A stretch of DNA of 64,000 bases from JBAWXE01 sp037144255 (GTDB lineage: Bacteria > Bacteroidota > Bacteroidia > Chitinophagales > Chitinophagaceae), in the NCBI GenBank assembly GCA_037144255.1, contig JBAWXE010000003.1, positions 13,907 through 77,906 on the forward strand, given 5' to 3'. Shown piece by piece: positions 8,920 through 18,188 of the stretch. Positions within the stretch are counted from its first letter, which is position 1; each line of letters opens with the position of its first letter. The translations under genes were made by a program, and so were the position numbers. Under the pieces are notes generated by a model. The model did not search any database, had not been told where the DNA came from, and worked only from the letters and a program-made list of their open reading frames with translations.

Positions 8920-9157
8920 ATACCTTTATACTATTGTGTTGGTAAATTTCGTGATTTCTGAGGGTATATGGCAGAGAATTTTACATAATATAATGTATTA
9001 TATGATAGGATTTAGAAACTATATATAATAGCTATAAATTACGGCTAAAATAAAAATGAATCATATTGGAAATTGTGTTATAATATAAAATGAGTACAAT
9101 GAATCTTGGTAACAGTAATTTATTTTTAAGGATCGTAATTTGATAAACAGATTTCCC

Positions 9158-9165
9158 TATCTTTG
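9158..9165 (+). promoter_or_regulatory. -7 box for rpsO
   Basis: TATCTTTG followed by CA is a perfect -7 element. TTTG at 9139-9142 is a possible -33, though the 15-nt spacer is short. The transcript would have a leader of roughly 36 nt before the rpsO ATG. Confidence 0.5.
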
Positions 9166-9206
9166 CAGACTGAAAAAAGTGTCGTTTATAAAAAAAATTT
9201 GATGCA

Positions 9207-9479
9207 ATGTCTCACTTAAGCGCTGAAAAAAAAGCTAACATTTTTAAAACTTTCGGTGGTGCCGAAAACAATTCCGGTTCTATCGAAGCACAAATTGCTA
9301 TGTTGACGGAACGTATTAACCACATTTCTCAACATTTGCAAAGCAATAAAAAAGACTTCTCTACCCACCGCGGTCTGATGCAAATGGTAGGACGCCGTAA
9401 GCGCCTGCTGCAATACCTGAGTCATACGAATCTGACTGCTTATCGTGCTCTGATCGAAAAGCTTGGTATCCGCAAGTAA
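9207..9479 (+). CDS. rpsO: 30S ribosomal protein S15
   Basis: Primary 16S rRNA-binding protein of the small subunit platform. The 90-aa length is standard, and the sequence carries the S15 hallmarks: GGAENNSGSIEAQIAMLTERI, then HLQSNKKDFSTHRGL, then MVGRRKRLLQYL. Followed by a terminator-like hairpin and pnp, the conserved rpsO-pnp order. Confidence 0.98.
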   Translation: MSHLSAEKKANIFKTFGGAENNSGSIEAQIAMLTERINHISQHLQSNKKDFSTHRGLMQMVGRRKRLLQYLSHTNLTAYRALIEKLGIRK

Positions 9480-9496
9480 GGGTTATACCTTATATT

Positions 9497-9533
9497 CTAT
9501 TCCCAACTAGACTAGTTGGGAATAGTTTTTTTT
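9497..9533 (+). terminator. Hairpin with T-run between rpsO and pnp
   Basis: CTATTCCCAACTAG and its exact complement (9512-9525) are separated by one base and followed by eight Ts. It looks like an intrinsic terminator. No good promoter was seen before pnp, so partial read-through or RNA processing here may set the rpsO/pnp ratio. Confidence 0.8.
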
Positions 9534-9556
9534 ACAACAATTTAAATATCCAATCT

Positions 9557-11908
9557 ATGACTCCCAACCCCATTTCCGTGTCCTTTAAACTGGACGACGG
9601 ACGTGAAATTTCGATAGAAACGGGGAAATTGGCTCGTCAGGCAGATGGTTCTGCGTTAGTGCGCATGGGCAATTGTATGCTCCTTGCTACTGTAGTAGCA
9701 AATAAAGAACCAAAGCCGGGACAATCATTCTTTCCACTCACAGTTGATTATCAGGAAAAGTTTGCATCAGCAGGCCGTATCCCGGGTTCATTCTTCAAAA
9801 GAGAAGGCCGCCTGAGCGACTATGAGATCTTAATATCACGTCTAATAGACCGCGCATTGCGCCCTCTATTCCCTGACGATTATCTGTGCGAAGTACAAGT
9901 ACTGGTAACGATGATTTCATCTGATCCTGAAGTATTGCCTGATGCGCTGGCTTGCCTGGCTGCATCGGCTGCACTTGCAGTATCTGATGTACCTATACAA
10001 GAGATCATTTCTGAAACTCGTGTAGCTCGTATCAATGGTCAATATGTTATTAACCCTAGCCGCAGTCAGCAAAAAGATGCGGATATGGACTTTATCATAG
10101 CTGCTACTGAGAAGAACATCATGATGGTAGAAGGCGAGGCAAAAGAATGCCAGGAAGCTGATATCATTAAAGCTATTGAAATAGCACATGCTGCTATACA
10201 GCAGCAAATAAAAATGCAGGAAGCACTACGTACCAAAGTAGGTGTGACAGGCAAACGTGAATATTCTAAGCCTTATACTAATCCTGAATTCGAAGCAAAG
10301 ATAGCTGCGTATGGTAAGGATAGAATATATGCTATAGCCAAAGGTGCGTTACCTAAACACGATCGTAGTGATGCTTTCAAACTGATCAAAGAAGAATTCA
10401 AAGCACAGTTTGCCGAAGGTGAATTGCCGGCTGAAGATGCTGCCCTGATAGGCACTTACTTCCACGATCTGGAAAAGAAAGTGATACGCGATATGATGTT
10501 GGATGAGCGTGTGCGTCTGGATGGTCGTAGCCTGGATCAGGTTCGTCCGCTGACCATGGAGACAGATTATCTGCCTTCACCACATGGTTCTGCATTATTC
10601 ACCCGTGGTGAAACTCAATCATTGACTACCGTAACACTTGGTACATCAAACGATGAGTTGCTGATAGAAACAGCTGCTACATCTGACTATGTAAAATTCA
10701 TATTGCATTATAATTTTCCTCCATTCTCTACGGGCGAAGTGAAACCTATGCGTGGCCCAGGCCGTCGTGAGGTAGGTCATGGTAACCTGGCTATGCGCTC
10801 TCTGAAACAAATGTTGCCTAAGAACGATTATCCTTATACAGTACGTGTAGTATCTGATATATTGGAGTCTAATGGTTCTTCATCAATGGCTACTGTTTGT
10901 GCAGGTTCTCTGGCACTGATGGATGCGGGTGTGCCTATGCCTAAGCACGTAAGTGGTGTGGCAATGGGTCTTATCAGCGGCGACAATGGTAAGTTTGCAG
11001 TACTGACAGACATCTTAGGTGATGAAGATCACCTAGGTGATATGGACTTTAAAGTTACCGGAACCAGAGATGGTATCTGCGGTATACAAATGGATATCAA
11101 AGTAGATGGTCTGAGTATGGACATTATGATGCAGGCTCTGGAGCAAGCGCGTCGTGGCCGTATGCACATACTGGATGCAATGTACAATTGTACACCTGCT
11201 TACCGTTCAGAACTGAAACCACATACTCCTCGTATTGAGCAAATAGTGATAGATCGTGAACAGATAGGTGCTGTGATAGGCCCTGGTGGTAAGATCATTC
11301 AAGAGATACAACGCGAAACCAGTACTACTATCAATATAGAAGAAGTAGACAATACCGGTGTAGTGAAAGTATTCTCAGCCAATAAGGAAAACATCGACAA
11401 AGCAATGGCCTGGATAAAGGGAATTGTGATGCAACCTGAAGTAGGGGAAGAATATGAATCTACCGTTAAGAGCATTATGCCATATGGTGCGTTCATAGAG
11501 TTCCTGCCGGGCAAACAAGGCTTGTTACATATATCTGAAGTAAGTTGGAAACGCTTAGATACACTTGAAGGTGTACTGGCTGAAGGTGATAAGATAAAAG
11601 TGAAACTGGTAGGTACCGATTCTAAAACGGGTAAGTTTCGCCTGAGCCGCAAAGTGCTAATGCCTAAACCAGAAGGTTATGTAGAACAACCAGAAGGAGA
11701 AGAAAGAGGCGAACGCCGTGAGCGTCGTGAAGGTGGAGACAGAGGCGACCGTAGAGGTGGTGACCGTGGTGGAGATCGCAGAGGTGGCGACCGCAGAGAT
11801 AATAACCGCGAACGTGGTGATCGTCCTGCAAGAGCACATAACACTGATGCACCTGCAACAGACAGCAAGCCAGCAACAGATACCAACGAGGCTGACTTAG
11901 CACTATAA
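9557..11908 (+). CDS. pnp: Polyribonucleotide nucleotidyltransferase (PNPase)
   Basis: 3'-to-5' phosphorolytic RNA-degrading enzyme, also able to add tails. The 783 residues contain two RNase PH-like core domains. The first core starts with FKLDDGREISIETGKLARQ. The second has the family's FPPFSTGEVKPMRGPGRREVGHG segment (about 393-416, in shortened form). A KH domain (IGAVIGPGGKIIQEI, about 573-587) and an S1 domain (about 628-700) follow. The tail after about residue 715 is odd: an Arg/Gly/Asp-rich run built of GGDRRGGD-like units, probably disordered and RNA-binding. A bidirectional terminator closes the rpsO-pnp unit. Confidence 0.97.
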   Translation: MTPNPISVSFKLDDGREISIETGKLARQADGSALVRMGNCMLLATVVANKEPKPGQSFFPLTVDYQEKFASAGRIPGSFFKREGRLSDYEILISRLIDRALRPLFPDDYLCEVQVLVTMISSDPEVLPDALACLAASAALAVSDVPIQEIISETRVARINGQYVINPSRSQQKDADMDFIIAATEKNIMMVEGEAKECQEADIIKAIEIAHAAIQQQIKMQEALRTKVGVTGKREYSKPYTNPEFEAKIAAYGKDRIYAIAKGALPKHDRSDAFKLIKEEFKAQFAEGELPAEDAALIGTYFHDLEKKVIRDMMLDERVRLDGRSLDQVRPLTMETDYLPSPHGSALFTRGETQSLTTVTLGTSNDELLIETAATSDYVKFILHYNFPPFSTGEVKPMRGPGRREVGHGNLAMRSLKQMLPKNDYPYTVRVVSDILESNGSSSMATVCAGSLALMDAGVPMPKHVSGVAMGLISGDNGKFAVLTDILGDEDHLGDMDFKVTGTRDGICGIQMDIKVDGLSMDIMMQALEQARRGRMHILDAMYNCTPAYRSELKPHTPRIEQIVIDREQIGAVIGPGGKIIQEIQRETSTTINIEEVDNTGVVKVFSANKENIDKAMAWIKGIVMQPEVGEEYESTVKSIMPYGAFIEFLPGKQGLLHISEVSWKRLDTLEGVLAEGDKIKVKLVGTDSKTGKFRLSRKVLMPKPEGYVEQPEGEERGERRERREGGDRGDRRGGDRGGDRRGGDRRDNNRERGDRPARAHNTDAPATDSKPATDTNEADLAL

Positions 11909-11930
11909 GCAAAGAAGCATTGCACATAAC

Positions 11931-11963
11931 AAAAGAGCCACTGTATATACAGTGGCTCTTTTT
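11931..11963. terminator. Bidirectional terminator between pnp and the UDP-glucuronate decarboxylase gene
   Basis: AAGAGCCACTGTA and TACAGTGGCTCTT pair around a short loop, with A-run before and T-run after, so it can stop transcription from both convergent genes. Confidence 0.85.
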
Positions 11964-11981
11964 ATTGGAGTAAGATTGAGA

Positions 11982-12920
11982 TTAGATATGCAGTTTGAAA
12001 TATTCTAAAGTGCGTTTCAGCCCTTCGTGACGGTCTACCTTAGGAGTCCATCCTAATATTTCTTTAGCCTTAGTAATATCCGGTTGACGTTGTTTAGGAT
12101 CGTCTTGTGGTAATGGTTCGTAAATGATCTTAGACTTAGAACCTGTAAGAGCAATTACCTCTTCTGCAAATTGTAATAAGGTAATTTCAGAAGGGTTGCC
12201 TATGTTCACCGGGAAAGAATAGTCTGATAATAAGAGACGATAGATACCATCTACCAAGTCATCCACATAACAGAAAGAGCGGGTTTGAGAGCCATCGCCA
12301 TATACTGTTACATCTTCGCCGCGCAGAGCCTGGCTCATGAAAGTAGGTAGTGCACGGCCGTCATCGAGTCGCATGCGTGGACCATAAGTATTGAATATAC
12401 GGATGATACGTGTTTCCAGTTTGTGGAAAGTATGGTAAGCCATAGTGATGGCCTCCATGAAACGTTTAGCTTCATCGTATACACCACGAGGGCCTATAGG
12501 GTTTACATTACCCCAATATTCTTCCTGTTGTGGGTGTACCAGTGGATCGCCATATACTTCGGAAGTAGAGGCAACAAGTATACGTGCACCTTTGGCTTTA
12601 GCAAGGCCTAAAAGGTTGTGAGAACCTAGTGAGCTTACTTTCAAAGTTTGTATCGGCATCTTCAGATAGTCGATAGGACTGGCAGGAGATGCGAAATGTA
12701 GGATATAATCTATTGGTCCCGGTACGTGAACGAATTTAGTGATATCGTGATGATAAAATTCAAATTCCTTTACTGGGAAGAGATGTTCGATATTTTTGAT
12801 ATTACCTGTTATCAGGTTGTCCATACCTACCACGGTATAACCTTCTTTCAGGAAACGATCGCAGAGGTGAGACCCTAGGAAGCCTGCTGCGCCGGTAATG
12901 AGTATTCGTTTGTTGGCCAT
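11982..12920 (-). CDS. UDP-glucuronate decarboxylase (UDP-xylose synthase)
   Basis: Short-chain dehydrogenase/reductase family enzyme, 312 aa. It has an N-terminal NAD-binding motif (LITGAAGFLGSHL, residues 6-18) and a YDEAKRF catalytic Tyr/Lys pair (about 148-154). A TYGPRMRLDDGR segment is characteristic of the UDP-glucuronate decarboxylases. It would turn UDP-glucuronate into UDP-xylose in the cytoplasm. The gene lies 37 nt downstream of the UDP-glucose dehydrogenase gene that makes its substrate, so the two form a UDP-glucose to UDP-xylose operon. A related dTDP-glucose dehydratase is less likely given these motifs. Confidence 0.9.
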   Translation of the reverse strand: MANKRILITGAAGFLGSHLCDRFLKEGYTVVGMDNLITGNIKNIEHLFPVKEFEFYHHDITKFVHVPGPIDYILHFASPASPIDYLKMPIQTLKVSSLGSHNLLGLAKAKGARILVASTSEVYGDPLVHPQQEEYWGNVNPIGPRGVYDEAKRFMEAITMAYHTFHKLETRIIRIFNTYGPRMRLDDGRALPTFMSQALRGEDVTVYGDGSQTRSFCYVDDLVDGIYRLLLSDYSFPVNIGNPSEITLLQFAEEVIALTGSKSKIIYEPLPQDDPKQRQPDITKAKEILGWTPKVDRHEGLKRTLEYFKLHI

Positions 12921-12957
12921 AGTTATTCGTAAAATGAGTGTTAAAAGAATTACTTAA

Positions 12958-14337
12958 TTAATCTCTGGCACCGCGATCTCTAACAAGAGTACCTTCAGTT
13001 GTAGCCAGGCCCTCCACCACACGTTCGTTCACTTTTTTACGACCCATGCTTTCGTAATAGAATCCGAGTTCTGCCATTTTTTCCAGTGTGTATACGTTAC
13101 GTCCGTCGAAAATAGCAGGGTTTTTCAAGCTAGAGCTTATGCGATCGAAACTTGGGTTGCGGAACTCGCTCCACTCCGTTACGATAATGAGTGCATCAGC
13201 ACCATCAACAGCAGAGTATTGGTCGGTAGCGAAAGTGATCTTGTTGCCAAAGATGCGTTCTACATTAGGCATAGCTTCAGGATCGAATGCAGTTACTTGC
13301 GCACCCGCAGCTAATAATTCATTGATGAGTTCCAAAGCCGGAGCTTCTCGAATATCATCAGTTTCCGGTTTGAAAGCCAGACCCCAGATAGCGAATTTGC
13401 GATCTTTTAAGTCATTGCCGAAACATTCTTTTATCTTTTTACCAAGTATGGTCTTTTGTTTATCATTTACTTTCATTACGGTTTGCACCAGTTGAAAGTC
13501 ATAGTCCCACTCGCGGGCAGTTTGGGCTAAAGCCTGAACATCCTTAGGAAAGCAACTACCACCATAACCAACACCAGGGAACAGGAAGCGTTTACCTATG
13601 CGGGAATCACTGCCTATACCAATACGTATCCAGTCAACATTAGCACCTGCTTTTTCGCAAAGGTTAGCCATTTCATTCATGAAAGATATGCGCATGGCCA
13701 GATATGCATTAGCTGCATACTTGGTCATTTCTGCGGAACGCTCATCCATGAAGTAGATAGGATTACCTTGACGAACGAACGGTTGATAAAGCTCATCCAT
13801 CAGTTTCTTAGCTCTGTCGGATGAAGTGCCTATTACCACGCGGTCGGGTTTCAGGAAATCTTCTACAGCCACCCCTTCACGAAGGAATTCGGGGTTAGAA
13901 ACTACGTCGAAGAATTTATGATCCAGATTTTGTTCCAGCACCATAGATACTTTCTCAGCAGTACCAACAGGAACTGTACTCTTATTGACGATCACTTTAT
14001 AGCTAGTAATAATGGTACTAAGCTTTTTGGCAACATCCAGAACGAACTGAAGATCGGCTGCGCCGTCTTTGCCCGGAGGTGTAGGTAAGGCGAGGAAAAT
14101 GATCTGAGCATCCTTGATACCTTCTTCTATAGAAGTGGTAAAATGGAGTCGTTTTTCCTTGATATTTCTTTCCAGAAGTACATCCAGACCCGGTTCGTAA
14201 ATAGGGGATTTACCAGCCTTTAATTGTTTGATCTTGTCTTCATTGATGTCGATACAGAGCACATTGTTGCCAGTTTCAGCAAAACATGTTCCGGTAACGA
14301 GGCCTACATAGCCCGTACCTATAATGGCTATTTGCAT
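12958..14337 (-). CDS. ugd: UDP-glucose 6-dehydrogenase
   Basis: Oxidises UDP-glucose to UDP-glucuronate with two NAD+. The 459-aa protein has the Rossmann start IAIIGTGYVGLVTGTCFAE and the catalytic-cysteine motif GYGGSCFPKDVQAL (about 260-273). The C-terminal UDP-binding domain carries FKPETDDIREAP. First gene of a two-gene operon with the UDP-glucuronate decarboxylase. The products probably feed polysaccharide assembly, possibly by the locus at 48-58 kb. Confidence 0.95.
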   Translation of the reverse strand: MQIAIIGTGYVGLVTGTCFAETGNNVLCIDINEDKIKQLKAGKSPIYEPGLDVLLERNIKEKRLHFTTSIEEGIKDAQIIFLALPTPPGKDGAADLQFVLDVAKKLSTIITSYKVIVNKSTVPVGTAEKVSMVLEQNLDHKFFDVVSNPEFLREGVAVEDFLKPDRVVIGTSSDRAKKLMDELYQPFVRQGNPIYFMDERSAEMTKYAANAYLAMRISFMNEMANLCEKAGANVDWIRIGIGSDSRIGKRFLFPGVGYGGSCFPKDVQALAQTAREWDYDFQLVQTVMKVNDKQKTILGKKIKECFGNDLKDRKFAIWGLAFKPETDDIREAPALELINELLAAGAQVTAFDPEAMPNVERIFGNKITFATDQYSAVDGADALIIVTEWSEFRNPSFDRISSSLKNPAIFDGRNVYTLEKMAELGFYYESMGRKKVNERVVEGLATTEGTLVRDRGARD

Positions 14338-14461
14338 ATGTTATATGTGAAATATTTTCGTAAAAGTAATTATTATTTTGGGCGAAAGTGAGTTAAGAAG
14401 ATGTAAATTGGCATTTATTCCCTTATTTTTTGGGATTTCAGCCAAACTTTTATTTATTTAG

Positions 14462-14488
14462 AGGCGTCTTTAATATGGAGACGTCTTT
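14462..14488 (+). terminator. Leader hairpin with T-run before the 14521 lipoprotein gene
   Basis: AGGCGTCT and AGACGTCT can pair (one G-T wobble) around a 9-nt loop and are followed by TTTTA. It lies in the divergent spacer only about 33 nt before the lipoprotein ATG. It could therefore be an attenuator in that gene's leader; no regulator is known. Confidence 0.35.
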
Positions 14489-14520
14489 TACAAAAAGTAG
14501 AGAACGAAAAAATACCAATT

Positions 14521-15369
14521 ATGTTTAAATCGAGAATATTAGTCTCTATTAGTACCGCTATTGTCGCTATGGCAATCTTTGCTTTTATGGGTTGCGGTAA
14601 GGGAACTATTTCTGCATTGCCTGGTGAGAATATAAGTTATACTACGGATCACGCGCTATTAGCACGTACATTCAATGATGCACAGACCATTGCTGACCAA
14701 GCAGTAATGACCAATGCTACAACATTAGGGACATGTGTAAATGTTAATCTTGATACTATTAGTCAATATCCTATTCGTATTGTTACCATCAATTTTGGTT
14801 TGACAAATTGCCTGAACGCAGATGGAAAGCATCGTCATGGTAAAATGGCAATATCATGGATCGGTAAATATGATGATAGTAGTGTGATCAAGCATATTTC
14901 ATTCGATCAGTATTATGTAGACAGTAATTTTGTGAATGGTAAGATCGATTTCAGAAATACAGGTACAGACTCATTCGGGCATCCCATAACAGCAGTTACC
15001 ATAACAGATGGTCAAATAACATACACTAATGATAGTGCCATTGTAGGATGGAGTGCTAAGCTGACACGCACTTGGCTGGATGGTTATAAGACAGGTGATA
15101 TCATGGATGACACTTATCAATTAACAGGTAGTGGTACACTGCAACGTCAAAACATAGAAAGCAAGATAGTTACTTATAGTACAATTACAGTGAACTATGG
15201 CGTGCCATTGCTTATAGCAATGAATTGCAAGTTTATTGAACAAGGTACAGTACTATTCAACATTCCTCATAACAACAATGTACGCACATTGGATTATGGT
15301 AATGGTACTTGTGATGGTAATGCTACTATCAATGTGGATAATATAGTTTACAATATCCTATTCCAATAA
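14521..15369 (+). CDS. Putative lipoprotein of unknown function
   Basis: A 282-aa protein with a lipoprotein signal: a hydrophobic stretch to FAFMGC, giving Cys25 as the likely lipidation site. The rest is rich in Thr, Ser, Asp and Asn with many short beta-like stretches (for example ITVNYGVPLLIAMNCKFIEQ). It looks like an extracytoplasmic beta-rich domain of a kind often annotated only as hypothetical in Bacteroidota. Stands alone between the divergent ugd and a convergent aminotransferase. No function is assigned. Confidence 0.75.
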   Translation: MFKSRILVSISTAIVAMAIFAFMGCGKGTISALPGENISYTTDHALLARTFNDAQTIADQAVMTNATTLGTCVNVNLDTISQYPIRIVTINFGLTNCLNADGKHRHGKMAISWIGKYDDSSVIKHISFDQYYVDSNFVNGKIDFRNTGTDSFGHPITAVTITDGQITYTNDSAIVGWSAKLTRTWLDGYKTGDIMDDTYQLTGSGTLQRQNIESKIVTYSTITVNYGVPLLIAMNCKFIEQGTVLFNIPHNNNVRTLDYGNGTCDGNATINVDNIVYNILFQ

Positions 15370-15394
15370 GAAGAGAAGGATCTTAAATATTGAA

Positions 15395-15418
15395 TAGCCT
15401 CCGAAAGATCGGGGGCTA
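15395..15418. terminator. Hairpin between convergent genes
   Basis: TAGCCTCC pairs with GGGGGCTA (one wobble) around an 8-nt loop, followed by TATATATTTATA. It separates the lipoprotein gene from the convergent aminotransferase. Confidence 0.6.
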
Positions 15419-15423
15419 TATAT

Positions 15424-16596
15424 TTATAAACAACTGAGAAGGATAGAACAGGCAGTTCTTATTTCATCTGTTGTGATGGTGAGAGGAGGAGCAATGCGAA
15501 TGCAATTGGAAGCAAATAGGAACCAATCGGAGAATAGGCCTTTATCCAAGCATTTATTTAATGTTTGTAGTACAAGTTCAGGACTCTCCAGTTCTATAGC
15601 CATCAACAAGCCCTTACTACGAACAGCCTTAATCGAAGGGTGCTGTAATTGAGAATGGAATAGTTTTTCTTTTTCAATGACAGTATCTATCAGCTTTTCA
15701 TCCAATAAAACATGCATAGCTGCAATGCCGGCTGCACAACATATAGGGTGACCACCAAATGTAGTGATGTGCCCTAATACAGGACCATTAGTAAATAACT
15801 GCATTAGGGAGTAAGAAGCAATAAAAGCCCCCATAGGCATACCGCCACCTAGTGCTTTGCCTAGTAATACAATATCGGGTATGATTCCATAATGTTCAAA
15901 TCCCCAAAGTTTACCTGTACGCCCAAATCCACATTGTATCTCATCGAAGATGAGTAAAGTGCCTGTTTTGTTGCAACGAGCACGAAGTGCTTGTAACCAT
16001 TGCAAAGAAGGTTCAATGACCCCAGCTTCAGCCTGAACTGTCTCGATAATGACACATGCTGTTTCTGTATTGATTGCATCTATTAGAGACAGAGAGTTGT
16101 AATCATAATGCCATACACCAGGCATGAGTGGTCGAAATGAGTTTCTCCAATATTCGCTACCCATAACACTCAAGGCTCCTAAAGTGGCACCATGATAGCT
16201 ATTGTTGCAGCTGATGACCTGTGGGCGGCCTGTAGCACGGCGAGCAAGTTTTAAAGCCCCTTCCGTGGCCTCAGTACCGGAATTAGTAAAGTATACACAA
16301 TTTAGTGTGGAAGGCAAGTGTTGGGTAAGTAAATGAGCATATTCCGACTGTGGGCTCTGTATCAGTTCTCCATATACCATGATGTGTAGGTATTCATCTG
16401 CCTGTTTTTTAATAGCAGATACTACAGCATGGTGCTTGTGACCGATGTTGCAAACACTAATGCCACCTATAAGGTCTAAGAATTTATTGCCATCGGCATC
16501 ATACAGATAATTGCCCGAAGCTGATACTATATGTAACCCGATAGGAGTATCGGATGTTGGAGCTATATGTTGCTGAAACAATTGTCTGATATTCAT
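15424..16596 (-). CDS. Class III PLP-dependent aminotransferase (acetylornithine/4-aminobutyrate type)
   Basis: A 390-aa fold-type I transaminase. FLDLIGGISVCNIGH is the usual N-terminal substrate region, and YFTNSGTEATEGALKLAR carries the phosphate-binding SGTEA. IFDEIQCGFGRTG contains the Asp that contacts PLP. LLGKALGGGMPMGAFIA carries the Schiff-base Lys (about residue 247). The family includes ArgD, GabT and BioA. The genomic context contains no arginine or biotin gene, so the substrate is left open. A -7 box (16601-16608) ends 4 nt before the ATG. Confidence 0.88.
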   Translation of the reverse strand: MNIRQLFQQHIAPTSDTPIGLHIVSASGNYLYDADGNKFLDLIGGISVCNIGHKHHAVVSAIKKQADEYLHIMVYGELIQSPQSEYAHLLTQHLPSTLNCVYFTNSGTEATEGALKLARRATGRPQVISCNNSYHGATLGALSVMGSEYWRNSFRPLMPGVWHYDYNSLSLIDAINTETACVIIETVQAEAGVIEPSLQWLQALRARCNKTGTLLIFDEIQCGFGRTGKLWGFEHYGIIPDIVLLGKALGGGMPMGAFIASYSLMQLFTNGPVLGHITTFGGHPICCAAGIAAMHVLLDEKLIDTVIEKEKLFHSQLQHPSIKAVRSKGLLMAIELESPELVLQTLNKCLDKGLFSDWFLFASNCIRIAPPLTITTDEIRTACSILLSCL

Positions 16597-16600
16597 AAGC

Positions 16601-16608
16601 CAAAATTA
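16601..16608 (-). promoter_or_regulatory. -7 box directly before the class III aminotransferase
   Basis: Minus-strand TAATTTTG with only four bases (GCTT) between it and the ATG at 16596, suggesting a leaderless transcript. No -33 TTTG is visible. Confidence 0.4.
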
Positions 16609-16655
16609 ATGCCTTAGTGCTAATATAGGTAGCTATGGAGTGTTAATACAAAAGA

Positions 16656-16680
16656 AAAAGGAGCTGAAGCAGCTCCTTTT
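16656..16680 (-). terminator. Terminator of the pst-phoU operon
   Basis: AAAAGGAGCTG and CAGCTCCTTTT form an 11-bp stem. On the minus strand it is followed by a T-rich run, immediately after phoU. Confidence 0.85.
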
Positions 16681-16704
16681 AAGTATGGTATATAGTCAAT
16701 AAGA

Positions 16705-17373
16705 CTATTCTTTAGTAGTAGATTGGTGTTTGAGTACTTTTGCTTCTATAAAGAATATGATCTCCTCAGAAATATTTTTTATCTGATCACCAACTCTTTC
16801 CAGTTTGCGGATAATAGAAATTGCGTACAGACCTTGTTCTACATTGGAAGGGTTTTCCTTGATATTGTTAGAGATGATCTTGATAGCATTGATATTGATA
16901 TGATCCAAGAATTCATCTTTCTTGAAAATGCTTCTTGCCAAGGCTGTGTCTTCACTATCTAGAGCGGTTTGTGATTCCTGCAGCATTATCATACATTCAT
17001 CATACATTTTCAGTAGTTGAGTTTGCTCTAACAGAGAATGTTCAAAACGCTCGTCAGTACTTAATACATATTTGGCAATGCCTTCGGCAATATCACCAAT
17101 GCGTTCTAGATTGGTGTTGATCTTAAGGATAGCTAAAACAAAACGGAGATCGATAGCTACGGGGCAGAATAGAGCGAGAATATTTTCACAATCTCTATCG
17201 ATAGCTAATTCGTAAGAATTGACCCTTTTTTCCTTGAGGACTACTTCGCGAGCTAAGTCTCTATCGAAAGAGATAAGAGATTGTCTTGCTTTCTTTAATT
17301 GCAAAATAACTAACTCCCACATTTTATCTATTTCTTCCTGTAAAGACTTTAATTCATTAGCTAACGGTGACAT
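16705..17373 (-). CDS. phoU: Phosphate signalling regulator PhoU
   Basis: Cytoplasmic all-helical protein that links the Pst transporter to phosphate signalling and represses uptake under sufficiency. The 222-aa sequence shows the two PhoU helical repeats, each with the acidic metal-binding pattern (NLERIGDIAEGIAKY at about 90-104; KLERVGDQIKNISEEIIF at about 190-207). Last gene of the porin-pstSCAB-phoU operon, 56 nt after pstB. Confidence 0.95.
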   Translation of the reverse strand: MSPLANELKSLQEEIDKMWELVILQLKKARQSLISFDRDLAREVVLKEKRVNSYELAIDRDCENILALFCPVAIDLRFVLAILKINTNLERIGDIAEGIAKYVLSTDERFEHSLLEQTQLLKMYDECMIMLQESQTALDSEDTALARSIFKKDEFLDHININAIKIISNNIKENPSNVEQGLYAISIIRKLERVGDQIKNISEEIIFFIEAKVLKHQSTTKE

Positions 17374-17429
17374 ACTATTTGCAATATTTAATTATAAAAA
17401 TAAATAGCGTTTTTGTGAATTTAATGTTT

Positions 17430-18188
17430 TTAACTGAATCTGCCTGTAATATAATTCTGGGTACGTGTATCTTTTGGGCTAGTAAACATCATTTTTGTAT
17501 CATCATATTCTACTAACTCACCCATGTAGAAGAATGCAGTTTTTTCGCTAACACGAGCTGCTTGTTGCATATTGTGAGTCACGATGACCAAGGTGTAATT
17601 CTTCTTAAGATCGAACAGTAGCTCCTCAACACTAGCAGTAGAGATAGGGTCGAGGGCTGATGTTGGTTCATCAAGTAGTAATACTTCTGGTTCCATAGCG
17701 ATTGCGCGCGCTATACATAGGCGTTGTTGCTGACCACCGGAAAGAAAAGTGCCCTTTTTGTGCAAGGTGTCTTTTACTTCTTTCCATAGAGCTGCTTTGC
17801 TAAGTGAGCTTTCAACTATATTGTCTCTATCTGCTTTGCTAAGTTTTATCCCATTGAGCTTATAACCGGCTATTACATTGTCGTATATACTAAGATTAGG
17901 AAATGGGTTAGGGCGTTGGAATACCATGCCTATTTTCAAACGAACGAATATGGGGTGCATATCGTAAATGTCCTCATTGTTTAAGGTCATCTTGCCGGCA
18001 GCACGTGCACCTGGTAATAATTCGTGCATGCGGTTGATACAACGAAGGAAAGTAGTTTTACCACAACCAGATGGGCCCATAACAGCAATAACCGTATTCT
18101 TTGGGATGGTCATAGTGACATCCTTTACTACATGGTTATCGCCAAAATATGCGTTAAATTTTTCTGTACTTATAATTGTATGTTCCAT
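17430..18188 (-). CDS. pstB: Phosphate ABC transporter ATPase PstB
   Basis: ATP-binding subunit that powers phosphate import. The 252-aa protein has Walker A GPSGCGKTT (about 34-42), the ABC signature LSGGQQQR (about 149-156) and Walker B LLLDEPTSALDP (about 170-181). The length and the N-terminal NAYFGDNHVVKDV are typical of PstB. The start overlaps the end of pstA by 19 nt, which suggests translational coupling. Confidence 0.97.
   Translation of the reverse strand: MEHTIISTEKFNAYFGDNHVVKDVTMTIPKNTVIAVMGPSGCGKTTFLRCINRMHELLPGARAAGKMTLNNEDIYDMHPIFVRLKIGMVFQRPNPFPNLSIYDNVIAGYKLNGIKLSKADRDNIVESSLSKAALWKEVKDTLHKKGTFLSGGQQQRLCIARAIAMEPEVLLLDEPTSALDPISTASVEELLFDLKKNYTLVIVTHNMQQAARVSEKTAFFYMGELVEYDDTKMMFTSPKDTRTQNYITGRFS

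Noticed and set aside
11657..11927. Three antisense frames of 60-87 codons over the pnp tail
   Set aside because: They exist because the repetitive Arg/Gly codons read as open frames in other phases; no independent signal.
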